Positions 12,882 to 24,965 of a DNA stretch of 64,000 bases are shown piece after piece. The translations under genes were made by a program, and so were the position numbers. Below the pieces are notes generated by a model. It was given only the letters and a program-made list of their open reading frames with translations. It did not search any database and was not told the DNA's origin. Origin of the DNA: Vanilla planifolia (taxonomy: Eukaryota; Streptophyta; Magnoliopsida; Asparagales; Orchidaceae); NCBI GenBank assembly GCA_023846275.1, contig JAIUJO010000183.1, forward strand, positions 916,745 through 980,744, in the 5' to 3' direction. Positions within the stretch are counted from its first letter, which is position 1. Each line of letters begins with the position of its first letter.

Positions 12882-13859
12882 AAGTTATAAATGTAAGATA
12901 GAACTCAGTTTTCTTTATTTACATAGCAGCATTAAATCATTCAATCGAGATGGAAGCTATGATACACTTTATCAAGTCATGATTTGTAGTTAAAACAAGC
13001 CTAAAGTTATGGAAAAATTCATATCATCCTTTACCTAATTAAGGTTCGAATCATGTGTCTTATCTCAAGTTCCTTTAGAAAAGCTAAAGAATTGAAGCAT
13101 GTGTTTAGAAAAAAGTGCTAGATTTTTAATCTTAAATGTGACGCTAAATTTACATGCATAGCTTAAGGTTTATCATATCTCATCTGAGTAATGGACTTAA
13201 GCAACAAAATTGTGCTTCTTCTTCTTCAAGGTTCTTAATCATCCTCCATACTATTGATGGCAATGTTTCCACTTCTACATCGCAATTATGGCTACCAAAC
13301 TCATAGCTAGGCTTTATTAAGGCCTTCAAAAGCCACTTCTTGATCACTTATATAACTAGTTCAACCCAATTGTAAAACATAAGTCATAATAAGACTTTAA
13401 TCAAGTTATAACTTAAATGATTTATGCCATAAATCCATAATTCTCTCTCCAATCACATTTTTATGCTTTAAATAGAAATGATATACATTTAATGGCTGAA
13501 GATTTGATTGGTCTAATGCCATCCTCACATCCTAAACATTTAAAATGAAAAAATTTAGTTTAAATTTTATACTTTCTTATAAATATATCAAGAATTACAT
13601 ATTTAAAAACTTTTTTAGTTTTGGAAACTAACCAAACTTTCCAATTTTAATAAGAAATTAGACAGAAAAGGCATCATTATGATCATCCTTGAAAATACAT
13701 CATAGAAATCTGCAAGGTAATTAAGGGGTGTGTAATTGCAAAATAGGACATCATCATACAAATCTATTAAATAGCTTTGGCCAATTACAAAGTGCTCACT
13801 CTGTAACTTTGAATAAGTCATTCATTCCTCAAAATTATTTTACTACAACATAGGTATCC
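12882..13859 (-). other. Gypsy internal sequence 3' of pol, unresolved
   Basis: This lies between the copia insertion and the recognisable gypsy pol. By position it should hold the end of integrase or the 3' untranslated part. No clear domain can be read, and the short open frames on both strands carry no motif. Confidence 0.4.
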
Positions 13860-16350
13860 ACCTAGGAAGGTTCAACTTTCTATAATTAAAAAATATCTTG
13901 TACTTATTGATGTTTACACACTATGTTTGGGACATATCTCTTCAAATTAAAGACATGGAAGACATCATTAATCATTACAAGTTATTTTGGTAATAAAAGC
14001 TAGTGTTTGTTGACCCATCCTTTTTACCATTATACATACCTTTTTGTAACTTTGAAGCAGTTCCAAAAGTGATCAATCTACAAATTGAACTAACTTTAAA
14101 AAATATTGAACTCCATTAGAAAATTTAATTATCTTTTGCTTTACATCAAAATATTTCTTTTGGTGGTCCTAAATTACACAACTTGTCTTGCAGTTGTAAA
14201 ATCTCCTTGATATTATTTTCAACAACATCCTCTTAGGATCATCCTTCCCATGTGCAACTGTGATCTACAACAACATGCATACAATGCATCATATGGTTCC
14301 ATGTCCATCACCAATTGGTAGTTATTATGGTAAAAACATTCAACCAATAGTAGCCACTAGCACCAATTTCTAGAAAATAATTGCATACATAGCCTTATAA
14401 GCCCTTCTATATTCTTAAATCATCCTCTAAAATTAATCATTCATCTAAGGAGAATATGTTTTACTAAATTGAAGAGTTATTCAAAAAATTTGATGGAAAT
14501 CATTTTAGAATTATGTATTTAATTCTATTTATCTATCAAAAATGATAATTTTATGAAATCAATAGAGTTTAACAATCCACTATGCAAATAGCTTTGCCAA
14601 TCTACTCGTTGAATCCTTCTTCCTAATAACTGACATTATGTTCATTTATTTTATCGATAGATAATCATGAAAATCACATCAAAGACTTTCAAGTCCTTAT
14701 AAAACATAATACAAAGGTCATTGTGATTTTGTTCCATATCCATTAGGATATTGCCAAATTATAAAGCAAACCACTAGGTTTCTAATTGTTTTCTCTACTC
14801 ATTCATAAATCGTGATGCTTTAAACATAATAGACTACATTAATCTTTAATCCTCCCTACAACATGTTGGTGTTATGGCTTTTTTACCTCTTGTTCTCACC
14901 AAGACGAAAAGATAAACATTTATCAAGCAACTTTCTTAACAATCTCTATAAACTATCAATGTTATGGAATACAACTCCTATATTGTTAGGTCAAAATGGT
15001 GTGCCTCATCACAAAAGTCTTACAATAACTACAATAAAGTTTGGAAATGCATCTATATAACATCAAGAGTTCCCATTCAAGGATCCCAAATAAATCCATC
15101 CAATTTTCATGAATGGGAAGAGTACTATTTAGCGCCACAAATGACTACGATAGCAACTCAGACCAAACTCTACAAATATCCATCACAAATACTTTCCTCA
15201 GTCTGCTCTTCATTCATAAACCTAAGAGTAACACTTTTATTCAAAGTATCTATCATTGCATTTTCTTTTCCCTTTAAATTATTCGTGTTCATGTAAAAAG
15301 AATTAATGAGCTCCAACTAATGTCATTGCCATAGGTCAAGCTCCTTATATGAAAAAAAATCTTGAGGAATTTAACATCATTATGAAGATCAATGTACATG
15401 TCATACAAGCAATTTTTCTAATTATTGAGCATAAGTAACACAACCACTGACTACAGGTCATGCATTAGGTAATTAAGTTCATGCTTCATAACTAATCAAA
15501 GTCATTGGCTACTACTAAACATTTTTACCTGTGAACTACACCAAAACAAATGCGATGTACTTCTCAAAATCTATTCAAGGCCTACATCACTTGAGGTTAA
15601 GTTCTTAGAAACTTTGCTCACATTGACTTGACAGAGAGAAAGCTGCACCAACTTTGTTAGTTGAGTCAACTATGCATTAAACATTGAGACATTTGACACA
15701 AACTTGTTGTATTACTTCAATAAAAAATTGATTTTTTGTCTTTATAATGGTTCCTCTCCACTTAGTAATAGAACGAACCTTACTGGGTTCTACTAAAACT
15801 CCCTTGACATTAACAACATGACCATGGAATGCTTTTTGATCAAACAAAAAGGAGCACTAAGAATGTTCTACACATAACTACTTGCTCCTAAGCAACTCCA
15901 AAGTAGTCTAATGATTATGTATATGTTGAGATTCACTCCAATAATACCCAAAATGCAATCAATTAACACTATGATAAAATAGTCAAAGTATGACTAAAAA
16001 ATGATGTTAATAAGATACATAAATAATATGGTTACGAACTTATAATATTTTCTTCATATGCGTAATTTTTCTTAGGCAGATCAACCTCCTAAATTGATAT
16101 TTCTTGATCAAAGATCCACCTTGAAGAATGAGTAGTACATCGAAGTTGATCCAAAAAGTCATATATCTTGTAAAAGGATATCAATTCTAGTTTATAACTA
16201 TTTTCCAATATCGATGATTCACATATAAATTTAGACTACTATCTTTCATTTTAATTTTGTTGCCCCAAAGAGAAGCATTAGCCCTAATAGACCATATATT
16301 TACGAATTCTACAACTAAACCTTTGTTCCTATCACTCTATTAAGGCCATC
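13860..16350 (-). pseudogene. pol: Gypsy pol relic (RT, RNase H, probable integrase)
   Basis: Pol would copy the element RNA into DNA and integrate it. On the minus strand, about 15,300-15,510 reads KHELNYLMHDL..SVV, then CLYDMYIDLHNDVKFLKIFF, matching in order the gypsy RNase H stretch around HE-NYP-HDLEL and YG---VYSDHKSLKYIF. Upstream, 15,730-15,830 reads AFHGHVVNVKGVLVEPSKV, the RT connection segment usually FLGHVVS--GI-VDP-K. About 15,925-15,960 is the decayed place of the YxDD box, whose aspartates are gone. 13,860-15,250 lies where integrase should be, but I cannot read its zinc finger or DDE residues. Several frameshifts and stops are present. Confidence 0.75.
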
Positions 16351-17445
16351 CAAAAATATTACCAAAACAACAAAGCCTTTAATAGTCTTCCATCACTTAA
16401 AAAATTAACTTTTTATGGTCAAAATTTAGAAAGACAACCAAAACACTCCTTCAAATAACAAGAACCACCTTGTCTCTTAGAACACCAGTGACACCATATG
16501 CTGGCCATTTACTTTGCTCTAATTGCATTGCACATATAATTATTGAAACAAGTATAGTATAATCAATAATGTAAAATTTCATATACCTCATTTTTCCATG
16601 GAACATACCAATCTTTTTGTTCTTAAAACAATCAAAATACCTCAATGTCTTACCAACCACTCCTAAAGTTCAAGCTTTCCTACTCAACTATCTTGGCTAC
16701 TTTAACAAAATCTTGATACAAAGTAAATTCATTGACTAACATGTGGTTCTCAAGAGAAGGTTAGAGTTCCTCCATGAAAAGCTGACATATGTGCTCCTTT
16801 AATGGAAAAAATAGTTCTTGCATATCATGTCAAGTTTATGAATTTGGCGATAGAAAAAGCTGTTATCATCTAGCTCTAATTGAGATATGTAACCTTTCTT
16901 TGAATCTTAGCATTGGTATTATTTGCAACATAAAACTCTAGAAATTTATCCTCAATGTTTTCAAATGAACCATGCGATTCATGGTAGCTTTGAACAAGGT
17001 TTGGAGCTAACCTCACGACCATGTTCTGGCCTCTTCATCCAAGATTATTACTAAAGTTGTGACCTACCTCTTATTTAGGCTCAATTAATCATATTTCATT
17101 ATTCGTGCTATAGCACCCACAAAGGAAGTTTGCCTAAAACCAATAAAGTCATGCAATAACCATTCCACTCTATGCTTTTGCATCTTTTATTATGTCTTAG
17201 CCTTAACTAGTTGTACTAACTTGAAGTTTACTTTCACATGAGCACTACCAACTAAAGTATCTACTTACTATTCTATGGGTCCTCATTATCCTCTACTTAA
17301 AGAAATACCATACAAACATTATATAATGCTGGTGGAAAAAATCATTAAAATAGTATAGCTAGAAAATATAATTGTATGACCCAGTCTAGTAGCCTAAATT
17401 GTTACTAACCTAATATTCAGACAGATGTGTTGAAATCTAAACTAG
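16351..17445 (-). pseudogene. gag: Gypsy gag/protease region relic
   Basis: Located between the RT relic and the primer-binding site, so gag and protease are expected here. Only weak resemblance remains, and no zinc knuckle or DSG/DTG box is certain. The call rests on position. Confidence 0.45.
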
Positions 17446-17457
17446 GTTCTTATGCCA
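17446..17457 (-). other. Gypsy primer-binding site (initiator tRNA-Met)
   Basis: The plus strand reads GTTCTTATGCCA, which matches GCTCTGATACCA, the complement of the plant initiator tRNA-Met site, at 9 of 12 positions. It directly abuts the place where homology to the other LTR begins. Confidence 0.6.
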
Positions 17458-19815
17458 TCTCTAAATAATTTTCCTAACTTCACACTTTCAACACTCCATG
17501 CTTAATGTTCAAAATGGGGGTAGAGATCTCCTAATCTAATAATCAAGGGCATGGTCTACCACACCAATTGAACCCAATCTATTTACTATATGGTCAATGC
17601 AACTTGTTTAGAAACTTACTAACCAGATCCTAAGATAACTTTGTGGCATGTATTAACAAGTGCATTGTACATGAAAGAAACTTACACTTAACTTGCATTA
17701 CAATCACTTACAATCCACGTGTGAAACATTCTAAATAATACCATGCAATTAACACATAATAACCTCTAATAAATCTTTAGTATATTCTATGTTAACAAAG
17801 ACATATAATGCCACTTGTATTAATAGAATAGTCCCACTACCTACCAAAAATATTAGGGGATGAATTTTTGAAAGTCAAAATTGCTATGGTCACGTAACCT
17901 ACTTGCCGAAAATTGTCTTCAAGGAAAGTACCTAATTATTTCGAAGATTATGTAATAGTAGGGGTTGAGATAGAAATCTCAATAAGAAATTCTCAAGGTA
18001 TGTTATAAAGGTATGTAGTTGTGAAATGAATATAACTCATTAGAATATAATGAATTATAAAAAAGTTGCATGTAAATTGATATAGAGGGTCACAATAATG
18101 GGCATTAGCATACCTTGTTGGGACAATCATAACTGAGATGAAAATTGGTAAAAATACACTTCTTACACAAAATAGAGAACCTTAGCTATTAAAACAACAT
18201 ACAAGCATTTATGATCCTAGGAGCAACAAGATTTACAAATATAGTAGTTCTTGTGTCTAATACCCTACTAATACTCTAACACACAACCATCACATAAATA
18301 AGCACATCCATAATTCTATGATAGTATACAAAAAATTTTGGCACATCCAAAGTGATTAGGGATGTCCTAAATTAGATGGTGCATATAATGTTCTTCATGA
18401 TGTCCTAAACAATATAGCTCTTCATTGTGCTTTAGGAGTTTGAGCTCTCTAGTACCTTTGTTAACAGTATTATGCTCCTTAAATCTAGTAGTAATACATA
18501 ATTCCCATTGAGCATCTCTTTTTTAAGTCCATTTTTTTGTTATTATTAAGTTTCTACTAAAGTTGTGAACTAGTTAGAATCCTTTCAACACCACTTTATG
18601 CACCTCCTTCTTTTACACTAAGGTTAGCTAAAACTTTCTTATTCGTTAGCTCTAATATATTATAAGTGTTGCCACATAACCCCAACACAACCTAGGTCTC
18701 AAATAAAAATAACTATAATCTAACCAAGTGTTAGGCCTACTATTTAACCTATTTAAGATATTTTTAAATCTTTGGAAGCTAAAACTCATTAATTGAAGGT
18801 TTTTAATGTTTCATTTAAGCCTTAATTAACTAATCTAAGTAACAAAGGTTTCCTTAAAACCCTAATTAGCCTCTCTATTGATATCATAGGCATATTTTTA
18901 AATCTTAAAATACTTATTAAAGGTATCTTAAGACTTCCTTAAAACTTATTTATCATTCATAGGTACCCTATATTTCTTCTAAACTCTAAATTCCTTAATT
19001 ATATTTATCATAGTTTCCTAGATTCCTCATCTATTATTAGCCATTAACCCATTAGGCTAACACTTGCCATTACCTTTTTACTATGATCTCTCTTGGGTCA
19101 CTGTATGCCCTATATCATTACTTAGGTCTTTAGCTTAAGCACTAAGAGAATTAAAATGATAACTCATGGTCTAACTATTATCTTGGTAAAGAACAACACC
19201 TATCTTAAGTTATTATTCAAGTGTACTCTCAATAAAAAAAACCACTTATCATAAACTAAATAATGCCTTAACTTGATGTCCTCTATACTATCCTTAATTT
19301 CTCGCCAAGTGCTATAAATTCATATCGTAACCTTAATTGATAACTTAAAGTTCATATAGAGAAAGTAAAATCATAAACCTCAACATTTGCAATATGTTGA
19401 GATCATCATCATTCTCTTAAATTATATGCTCATAAGTTTCCATCCCTTTGTATGGCTACTTGTAGGTATTACAAAATTTAAAGATTAACTTTTGTGCTAA
19501 AGTTTTATGAATTATAATTACATGTATTCTTAGTCCTGTGTCATAAAATTACTCAAAGCTTTTATAAATTTCAACATAGTTTTCATAATCAAGGCATGGT
19601 GCACTCATGATTTTGAATTCACTATAGCATCCTTGGAAAATCACATTACTTTAATGAAACAATTGTTGAATATTTACCTTGTTAATGTCCCTAGAATTTC
19701 CTATGAATTATTTAAATTTAACCATGACACAAAAATTGCCATAGTATGGATCAACTCATAGTATAATGCAAATAAATAACATCAAAATATAAGGCTTTAT
19801 TTCATCTATAAATTC
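17458..19815 (-). repeat. Gypsy 5' LTR
   Basis: The inner edge follows the primer-binding site. The outer edge is set by the AAGGCTTTAT block shared with the 3' LTR near 4,630. About 230 bp longer than the partner LTR; the stretch around 17,850-18,240 has no obvious counterpart and may be a later insertion. Confidence 0.58.
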
Positions 19816-21700
19816 GTTACAAAGTCGATCTAAATAAAAATTTAGGAATTTTTTGTCAAGTATAATTTTATTTTTGGAGAAATCACCTCGTCAGTGAACA
19901 AAACTTTGTAATGAAAGTTTAAAGGACTTAAGATGGTTCATAGTTTTTTTGTCAGTGTAAGTTATTTAAAACATTAAAATGATGAAATATAATAATATCC
20001 TCTATATGCTTTGAACTCTATTAAGTTCCATGCAGCTTTTATTTGTAAGATAATGTCAGCTTGTTATTATATATTTCTTTCTTGAGTTCTTTTATAGCCA
20101 TGTCATTTCAATAGGTCATTGATATATTTTGTTTGTCATATGAATGATTCATTATTATCATGCTTTTCTTCAAGTCTTAAATAGATATTAGATCTATTGA
20201 AAACTTGAACCACTTTTTACTAGTTAACTAGAAATGGAACAAATCTATGATATGCTAATATGTTTTCTTTAAGTTTTTTAGTTGATGAATCCCAAAATTA
20301 TTATTAAATGTGTGAAAATAGTTTAATCATGAGTCATTTGTTTTAGTGGCATGTTCTGGTATTAATGAATCATATACCAAGAAAGAAACTTATTCATAGT
20401 TTAAAATATTACCTTTATGAGACATGTTTAAAAGAATTGAGAATGTTTGTCCTACAAACGGATTCTAAAAAGCACTACAAAAAGGATAAATTTGAGTGTG
20501 TGAGAATAAAGCCCTTTCAAAATATTTCCAGCACAACTGATCATTCTTTTTTTTGCATACAAAATTTATTTAAAGATGGTCCTTGGCTTATAATATACTA
20601 TATTAAATATTAAAAAAATGCTTTTTTGTATTTCTTAATGTGAAAAAAAATTCTTAAATTATAAAATATCAAAAATGACTAAAATTGCATATACAGTGTG
20701 GCTTATTATCAATTGAAAAGCAATAAATTTAGGTCAAGTCAATAAGCCTTTAGATTCAGATTGTGATAAGCCAATTAAAAAAATGATTTTCAAGCTTTTC
20801 AATCTAGTTGTATATACAGTGTGTTTAGTTCAGCTTAAAAAGCTTGTAGATTAAGAGTATTACAAGTGATATAAAAAATTGTTTTCTAAGCATTTATTCT
20901 AATTGTATATTACACAAAATTCAAGATATTCTATGCATTAGGCAAATGCATAGCATATGGAGTGCTTAACATAAAACAAATTGCTCATATAGTGCATGAT
21001 TTATGATGCATAATATATTTATTTCATTTGGGTGTTGGTTTTACATAGTGAGCCAAACATTAGGATTCATATGATACATTTCATTTAATATGTTCTATGA
21101 AAATAAAAAGTAGTGCATAATAAACTTTTGATGCAAATTGGTTTATATTGTATCATATAAGTTATGACATTTCATTGAAGTGTAATAGTTCATGGATGTT
21201 AAAATCTCTTGAATTACATCATCACTTACTTGTCTTTATGACATGAACCCTTAATAAACTTATATTTGGTTAGAAGATTAAATTAAAATAAAATTAGAAA
21301 GTTTCAAACATTTAATACAAGGTTTTCCATTCAAAAATCCACTATGGTTCGAGAAGCGATGATTTAAATTCCTAATAATATCTACATGCTTCACTCCATT
21401 GAGCTAGAAATTTAGAGAACCCTATTTAGATCCCTGTTAATTATTTTCATTATATTTATATCTTTTAATTTCGATTTTTAATTCCTTTTATAAAAATTTC
21501 TTATATAAATATATGAGAAATAAAATTAAACTCTTTTATTCAATTATTAAGTGCTATTTTGTTTACATTTTCAACTAACATATCCACAACAAGTCATATG
21601 TTTTATTTCCATTTATGTATAAATAAATGTAAAACATAGTAGAAAAAATTGATATCAAAAATTTTTATTTACATCCTTTGGTTCTAAACCTTTTATAAGT
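19816..21700. other. AT-rich DNA, no gene recognised
   Basis: No coding motif or RNA gene was found. A loose repeat of about 125 bp appears at 20,687 and 20,810 (both with ATATACAGTGTG). Given the copia gag remnant just to the right, part of this stretch may be the LTR or leader of that element, but no LTR terminus could be fixed. Confidence 0.4.
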
Positions 21701-21734
21701 TAAATAAGTGGTATTTTGATCTCTTATTTCTGTT

Positions 21735-22110
21735 TTGATGTTTGAGATAAAGGGGAAGGAGAACCTTTATTTTTCATATTTCTCTTATTTTATGAATTTG
21801 TTTAGAAGCAAAGAAGAGGTGAAAGAAAAGAAAAAAGATGAAGTCATCCATTGTGATTACTACAAACTTAGGTTCACACGAACTATGTGCCTACCAATAA
21901 ATAGAAAAAAGAAGGAAATGATAGCAATGTCGATTGATTCTAATCTTAATGAGTCATCATCTTCATCAATAAGAGATGATGCAATGAACTTCTTCTTTTT
22001 TGCATAGGACCAAAAGTCTAAAAGAAATAACGTACATAGTTACAAACATTGTTATAATGAAACTGAAGAAACTCTTCTAAAGTTGCATGCAGTATTTTAA
22101 AATTTAGGAA
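21735..22110 (+). pseudogene. gag: Copia gag C-terminal fragment with degenerate zinc knuckle
   Basis: An open frame of 90 codons (21,735-22,007) has the layout of a plant copia gag C-terminus. It has a lysine/glutamate-rich run (KEEVKEKKKDEV), then CDYYKLRFTRTMCLP in place of a CxxC-x4-H-x4-C knuckle followed by P, then a basic run (NRKKKEMIAMS), then a serine/acidic stretch. The second Cys and the His of the knuckle are lost and one residue is missing. After the stop, the frame continues with ETEETLLKLHAVF, which fits the following part of gag. No pol follows. It is a separate copy from the element at 5-13 kb. Confidence 0.6.
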
Positions 22111-24965
22111 AAGTTTGATTCCTTAAATGTATAATAAAAAGTTCAAAAGGAAGAGTTTTTTTTTCACATGAGACTTAAACTTATTAATTAACACAATATA
22201 AATTTTTCCTTGTTCTGGCATCTAAACGAATGGAAAGACTCCTTTAAGAAAATTATAAGATTTAATAACAATTCCTTTCTATGTCCAAGAAAATTTTGTT
22301 ATCAAATGTAAATCTGAAATCTCTGGAAATTGCATATATCTAAGACATGATTTTGTGTCACACACTTTTTTAACAAATAAAAAGAGGAGAAATGCTAATT
22401 ATTTACTTTTCAATAAACATAAGGTAAAATCCATACATTACAAGTGCGTCAATGATCAACAAGGAATCCTAACTATTTTATATTCATAACTAGAAAGCCA
22501 TAAATTTAGTTTTATAACATCAATTCATTTGAATAAATAATAGGAATACATACACCAAAAGAAAAATTGATAAAAAATGCTCCTACAATAGAAAATGAAT
22601 TGAAACAAAAACATTACAAAGAAAGATAAATAAATACCATAATAGCTTTATATATGATGCATTATGGCTAACTAATATATAACAACACTGCAATAAGAAA
22701 TCATTTCAATGTTGATATTCTTTTAAGATAACTTGTCCAACATTACCTTTCAAATTTTGTTATGTCAGGCTACTACTCCCATGGTGCCCCATGATGTACA
22801 TCCATAGCACATGGAAATGATAGCCAAAAATTGTGTAAGTGACTACATAAGGGAATACAAGTGTAGGGTCATGCAATACATTTGGACATTGATGTAAACT
22901 ACAATCATGAAAAAATTTTCATGTAACTAAATAAATTATTATGCAACTCACATGAAATGGTTTGATTTATAAAATGTTTGAATTATGTCATTTTATTTCT
23001 TTCATGACAATGTTGCCCTTGGCTATCATTGTTTTTCAAGGACTTTTGGTAATTACTAAGAACAATCACACTTGAATTTGATTGGCGATAATACATCCAA
23101 ATAATTTAAAAAGAACATGTTTAACTATAATCTAATTAGAAGGTTACGATAATCATAGAACTTTATTATGAGATGTGTTGAATGTCAATCCTTAGGCACT
23201 AAACCTGTAATCAATGCATTAAGCAAATGTATAACTAAACCATGCATTTTTCTTACATTAGTTTTGATAAACATTAACATTCTTTCACTTTCCTTTTTTT
23301 CCATAGAAATATTCATAGAGTTTATACACATTAGTTCTTTTCTTATGAATCTTCCACACATTGTGAATAGAAAACAATAAGTTTCTACATTACATCTCTC
23401 CATTATCTGACATGATTTAATTTCATTGCTTGAGCGAATTTTGAGGCATAAATTTTAAGTTCCATTTTTGTTATTTGACCTTCTATTTATCCACATATCC
23501 TTTTTGTCAAAATCATTCAATGATTAGATGCTTATTTTGTAAACATTAAATACCTACACCTTTTATGATATCAATTTTTGTATTTCTCTACATATCAATA
23601 ACAGACAATTTAACAACTTTGTTAAAAAATTTGATACCTATCAATCTTTATCAAATACTCCAACTTGAACTTGGTAAAGACTTTAGAGAAAACTAATAAA
23701 CAGTTGAACCACGCAAAATTCTCATCAAATTGTTTAAACTTAATCAAATGATAACATGACACAAACTTCTTAAACAATTTGACAATTAATTTGGATCCTT
23801 CAATCCATTACAAAAACGTAAGTGGAACGAAAAATAATTTGCACTAATATGTTTGAGTCGTTCCTAAGACATTTTCTTCATGTCTCGACCAATCACTATA
23901 ATGAAATAGACCTGACAAGAAGCTTTTATGCATAACACATACAAACTTAATTTAAAATTTTAATATATCCTTTCCAAACTATAAAAATTCGTAGAGAAGA
24001 CTCAACTTGAATTTGTGAGAGAGTTTTTAAAATATTTAAGTGAATTTGATCCCATCTACCTACGCCAACAGTACTTATCGATATCATTCATTTTTTGTCC
24101 TCAAATGAGCAAGTTCCTTGTCAATCACATCTTCTTCTCCAATTGAAAATTTCTCTAGGTGTTTCATCTTTCAAGTGTATTATAAATATATATTTATGAA
24201 GAATTTTCGTTTTCTTTTAAAATATGAACCTTATAAGAAACATATTCTTTTCATTTTTATTTAAAATTTCTTGTCACATCCACTGGATAATGTTAAAACT
24301 AAGCTTCTTTTAAAACTCTTTATTTGAACAAAAATTTGGAATTTTATAACATTAATTAATATCATTAATAATGTTCTTCATGGAATAATGTTATGATTAA
24401 AATATTTTTATTTGTTACTATGTTTTAGTATATTTTGGTTTTTGATCAATTGATAGCCAACTCAAGTGAAACTATTGTCAAAACATTTGTTGTAATTAAC
24501 CCCACTACATTTAATATTTTCTTTAGACATTTAGGATACAATACAATAATATAATTATTAACAACATTTGCCAAATACATTCCATGAAGGTTATCTTCTA
24601 ATTTGTTTATTAATAATCAAAATGAGTACATATTTATTTTAAAAAACTTTAATAAAATCTTAAAGGTAAAGATATTTCAATTACAACTTTTCAGATCGCT
24701 TGCATTACTGATCTAAAAATGAAACTAAGCCTACAAATGGAGTAATCTTCCATTGACTAATATCTTACACTTGCTAGGAGGTTGATCCTATAAATGATAA
24801 AGTTTTTCTATATGAAGCTTTTCAAACTCATGAGCTATTGTTACTTTTCTTTCTTATCTCTAATGCTTAATTAATGACCATTTCTTAAAAAATATAGTCA
24901 AGCAATAGTTTCATAATGTGCCACTTTTGTTACATAGATGTAGATCTGTTGCACTACATTCATAA
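22111..24965. other. AT-rich DNA, no gene recognised
   Basis: Overlapping open frames at 23,168-23,403 on both strands are chance frames with no motif. No LTR ends, RNA gene or tandem repeat was recognised. It is probably decayed transposon DNA, but I cannot name a family. Confidence 0.4.

Larger units (their letters stand above)
2523..19815 (-). mobile_element. Ty3/gypsy LTR retrotransposon, decayed, interrupted by a copia element
   Basis: The minus-strand order is 5' LTR (about 17,458-19,815), primer-binding site (17,446-17,457), gag relic, pol relic with RT and RNase H (about 13,860-16,350), purine tract (about 4,648) and 3' LTR (about 2,523-4,647). The copia element at 5,104-12,876 lies inside the internal region. 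Homology of the two LTRs is visible at their inner/outer low ends (for example 2,550-2,575 against 17,485-17,510) and their high ends (about 4,625-4,650 against 19,785-19,812), but both are strongly decayed. No outer target duplication could be recognised, so the ends are good to perhaps 10-20 bp. Pol reads only through stops and frameshifts, so the element is dead. Confidence 0.72.

Noticed and set aside
14964..15296. 110-codon open frame, the longest in the window
   Set aside because: It lies antisense to the gypsy pol relic, has no motif, and is a chance frame.
17515..17580. tRNA-like phrase with GGTAGAGATC and TTGAACCC
   Set aside because: No cloverleaf can be drawn with an acceptor stem, and it lies inside the gypsy LTR.
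21330..21420. Possible tRNA or SINE boxes (GGTTCGAGAAG and, on the other strand, TAGCTCAATGGAG)
   Set aside because: The two boxes lie on opposite strands, so they cannot form one polymerase III promoter.
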